From Treponema sp. (lineage in GTDB: Bacteria; Spirochaetota; Spirochaetia; Treponematales; Breznakiellaceae): a stretch of DNA of 7,888 bases. The stretch spans positions 1 to 7,888 of the forward strand of contig JAIRRR010000055.1 of the NCBI GenBank assembly GCA_031255875.1, given 5' to 3'. This document shows, piece by piece, positions 6,976 through 7,888 of the stretch (the first letter of the stretch is position 1; each line of letters starts with the position of its first letter). Position numbers and translations under genes: made by a program. Below the pieces are notes generated by a model. That model was given only the letters and a program-made list of their open reading frames with translations, did no database searches and was not told the origin of the DNA.

Positions 6976-7540
6976 GCTTAAGAAGCTCCTCAAATGCCGC
7001 GATAACGGCGGGCGCGCTCCAGTTGCGGGCGCCTGCCGCATAGAGGATGATCTTCCCGTCCCGGTCCACGATAAAGGTGGCCGGTATTGCCTGGATTCCG
7101 TAGTCGCTGCCGACCCGGCCGTTTGAGTCAAGGGCGGCGGGAAAGCTCAGCTTGTTGTCCGAAAGAAAATCCGAAACCGCTTTGCCGTTTTCCATGAGGT
7201 CCACCGCCAGAAGCTCCAGGCCCTGATCGCGGAAGCGCCGGTAGAGAATTTCCATGGAGGGCATCTCCGCCCGGCAGGGCGGGCACCAGGTGGCCCAGAA
7301 ATTCAGGAAGACGACCTTGCCCTTGAGGGCGCTCAGGGTGACCGTTTTGCCGTCAACAAGTTTTAACGAAAAATCAACTACCGGCCGTTTCTCCCTTGCC
7401 AGGGGCAGCCCCGCCCTGCGAAATGCCTGCCTGACATTTTCGCCCAGGTCCATGGGATCGGACGCCGCCGCACACGGTACCAGCAGCGCGAGCGCCGCCA
7501 GCATGGCAAGCCTTTTAAGAAAAGGGGGTATTTTTTCCAT
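6965..7540 (-). CDS. TlpA/ResA-like exported thioredoxin-fold protein
   Basis: This 191-aa thiol-disulfide oxidoreductase of the AhpC-TSA/Redoxin (TlpA/ResA) family probably reduces disulfides outside the cytoplasm. The N-terminus has a basic start (K3, K9, R10), a hydrophobic core (11-22) and then P-C-A-A-A-S. Cleavage after A-A-A or A-S is possible. C23 could be lipidated, but Pro before Cys is atypical, so a lipoprotein is only an option. The thioredoxin domain starts near residue 53: F-W-A-T-W-C-P-P-C-R (81-90) is the redox motif, with C86 and C89, and the cis-proline lies in A-I-P-A-T-F (151-156). Its partner is the CcdA-type carrier encoded next, overlapping by 11 nt. A near-consensus promoter ends 6 nt before the ATG and there is no Shine-Dalgarno. 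With no cytochrome c genes in view, a role in cytochrome maturation cannot be assumed. Confidence 0.92.
   Translation of the reverse strand: MEKIPPFLKRLAMLAALALLVPCAAASDPMDLGENVRQAFRRAGLPLAREKRPVVDFSLKLVDGKTVTLSALKGKVVFLNFWATWCPPCRAEMPSMEILYRRFRDQGLELLAVDLMENGKAVSDFLSDNKLSFPAALDSNGRVGSDYGIQAIPATFIVDRDGKIILYAAGARNWSAPAVIAAFEELLKHGN
6986..6991 (-). promoter_or_regulatory. ribosome binding site for the CcdA-type gene
   Basis: GAGGAG on the minus strand lies inside the 3' end of the tlpA-like gene, 10 nt before the ATG at 6975. It fixes that start over the upstream in-frame codons and shows that this internal gene uses a normal Shine-Dalgarno, unlike the first gene of the operon. Confidence 0.75.
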
Positions 7541-7546
7541 ACCTTT

Positions 7547-7575
7547 ATTTTACGGGAATCCGGGGGGCTTATCAA
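7547..7575 (-). promoter_or_regulatory. sigma70-type promoter of the tlpA-ccdA operon, leaderless
   Basis: On the minus strand, -35 TTGATA (7575-7570), a 17-nt spacer and -10 TAAAAT (7552-7547) give 5 of 6 matches in both boxes at the ideal spacing. Only six bases (7546-7541) separate the -10 box from the ATG at 7540-7538, so transcription should start at or within a base or two of the start codon. This predicts a leaderless mRNA. Confidence 0.78.
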
Positions 7576-7601
7576 GTTCGGTTCGGCCCCGGACAGTGGT
7601 A

Positions 7602-7622
7602 GGCCGGGACCCTGGCCCGGCC
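7602..7622. repeat. GC-rich inverted repeat
   Basis: GGCCGGG (7602-7608) and CCCGGCC (7616-7622) make a perfect 7-bp stem with a 7-nt loop. It lies upstream of the tlpA-like promoter in the divergent intergenic region. No T-tract follows on either strand, so it is not a clear intrinsic terminator. Function unknown. Confidence 0.5.
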
Positions 7623-7625
7623 GCA

Positions 7626-7682
7626 GGGGGGCCGGACAGGGCCTGCGGCGTTTGCGGCCGCCCGTCCGGTAACAGGCCCCCC
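7626..7682. repeat. nested GC-rich palindrome
   Basis: GGGGGGCC (7626-7633) pairs perfectly with GGCCCCCC (7675-7682). Inside it, CCGGAC (7632-7637) pairs with GTCCGG (7664-7669), and GGGC (7639-7642) with GCCC (7660-7663). Together they can form a long, interrupted cruciform or RNA hairpin. No T-tract follows on either strand. It may block read-through from either side or be a degraded repeat element; neither can be decided from the sequence. Confidence 0.5.
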
Positions 7683-7695
7683 GGCTGGAAGTTCA

Positions 7696-7731
7696 TTGCA
7701 AATGTAAAGGCGCTGCTTTGCAACTTTTACA
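7696..7731. promoter_or_regulatory. AT-rich inverted repeats abutting a promoter, possible operator
   Basis: TTGCAAA (7696-7702) and TTTGCAA (7717-7723) are a perfect 7-bp inverted repeat. Interleaved with it, TGTAAA (7703-7708) pairs with TTTACA (7726-7731). Both end just before the -35 box at 7733, in an AT-rich patch inside very GC-rich DNA. The position suits a regulator-binding site, but the regulator is unknown. Confidence 0.35.
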
Positions 7732-7732
7732 A

Positions 7733-7761
7733 TTGACAAGGGCCGGATGATGCGGTAAAAT
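7733..7761 (+). promoter_or_regulatory. consensus sigma70-type promoter, plus strand
   Basis: TTGACA (7733-7738), a 17-nt spacer and TAAAAT (7756-7761) give a perfect -35, ideal spacing and a 5-of-6 -10. The expected transcription start is about 7768. No coding start follows within the window; the transcript would begin with strong hairpins. Confidence 0.8.
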
Positions 7762-7774
7762 GAATAAGTAAATA

Positions 7775-7791
7775 GTGTCTGTCCACAAAGT
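7775..7791 (+). repeat. direct repeat, copy 1
   Basis: GTGTCTGTCCACAAAGT matches the last 17 bases of the window (7872-7888) at 15 of 17 positions, with the first 11 identical. The copies are 97 nt apart. This copy supplies the 5' arm of the first hairpin. Confidence 0.6.
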
Positions 7792-7871
7792 CGGTTACTT
7801 TGCGGACAGACTGCGGACTTTAGTCCGATGCATTTTCTCGCCCAAGGGCTGCGAAAATGCGGTTTTCAAGG

Positions 7872-7888
7872 GTGTCTGTCCATAATGT
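7872..7888 (+). repeat. direct repeat, copy 2 (cut by window end)
   Basis: GTGTCTGTCCATAATGT repeats the sequence at 7775-7791 with two mismatches and reaches the window edge, so the match may continue. Its GTCTGTCC can also pair with GGACAGAC at 7804-7811, competing with the first copy. Confidence 0.6.

Larger units (their letters stand above)
7768..7888 (+). ncRNA. candidate structured RNA or long 5' leader (runs off the window)
   Basis: From the predicted start the transcript folds into three consecutive hairpins. Hairpin 1 (7777-7811) is GTCTGTCC with GGACAGAC plus CAAAGT with ACTTTG, one mismatch and a 5-nt loop. Hairpin 2 (7814-7827) is CGGAC with GTCCG around a 4-nt loop. Hairpin 3 (7830-7860) is GCATTTTC with GAAAATGC plus an inner GCC/GGC pair. 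GAAAA (7853-7857) can instead pair with TTTTC (7863-7867), giving a rival fold. There is no supported reading frame and no known riboswitch motif that I recognise. It may be a small RNA, an attenuator-like leader of a gene beyond the edge, or part of a repeat family. Confidence 0.4.

Noticed and set aside
6976..7131. Upstream extension of the CcdA-type protein by 52 residues
   Set aside because: The extra sequence is Ser/Thr/Arg-rich and lies inside the TlpA-like gene; ATG 6975 has a clear GAGGAG site and starts the conserved membrane segment.
7254..7736. Plus-strand open frame running from inside the TlpA-like gene into the intergenic region
   Set aside because: It is antisense to the thioredoxin domain, crosses the tlpA promoter and palindromes, and has no recognisable protein features.
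7760..7771. Tiny leader peptide ATG-AAT-AAG-TAA
   Set aside because: Its ATG overlaps the -10 box and lies upstream of the predicted transcription start, so it would not be transcribed from this promoter.
7775..7888. CRISPR array
   Set aside because: Only two copies of a 17-nt motif with mismatches, and the intervening 80 nt is self-complementary hairpin sequence rather than a spacer.

Overview
This window looks like a GC-rich (roughly 60% by eye) bacterial chromosome. A spirochaete of the Treponema / Breznakiellaceae type is my best guess. The guess rests on the transporter type, a relaxed lipobox-like sequence and general gene style; no rRNA or marker gene is present to prove it.

Positions 1-3387 carry the 3' part of an operon for an ABC importer of the BmpA/PnrA-associated type (the YufO-YufP-YufQ arrangement). 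It has a double ATPase whose first Walker A lies upstream of the window, then two BPD_transp_2 permeases. The three genes are translationally coupled: GTGA overlaps the first junction and TAATG the second. No binding-protein gene is visible; it would be expected upstream.

Positions 3388-5894 hold two closely spaced genes on the same strand. The first is a histidinol-dehydrogenase-family enzyme. All zinc and catalytic residues are present, but several motifs resemble the HisD paralogues that oxidise other alcohols (HpsN-like). The second is a DUF362 protein with a C-terminal cysteine module. No other histidine-biosynthesis gene is present. An extended -10 box ends 5 nt before the preferred start of the first gene, so the pair may have its own promoter and a leaderless or nearly leaderless mRNA.

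Positions 5895-5934 form a short convergent gap with a strong inverted repeat. On the minus strand (7540 to 5935) lies a two-gene thiol-redox operon: a TlpA/ResA-like thioredoxin exported across the membrane, and a CcdA/DsbD-type membrane electron carrier that would keep it reduced. The genes overlap by 11 nt. Upstream is a near-consensus promoter (TTGATA, 17 nt, TAAAAT) whose -10 box ends 6 nt before the start codon, so this mRNA is also predicted to be leaderless.

Positions 7541-7888 contain no gene. They hold GC-rich palindromes, an AT-rich inverted repeat, and a consensus plus-strand promoter (TTGACA, 17 nt, TAAAAT). The promoter fires into about 120 nt that fold into three consecutive hairpins and then begin to repeat (15 of 17 nt) at the window edge. 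This could be a small RNA, a long regulatory leader, or a repeat/mobile element end. It is the least explained part of the window.
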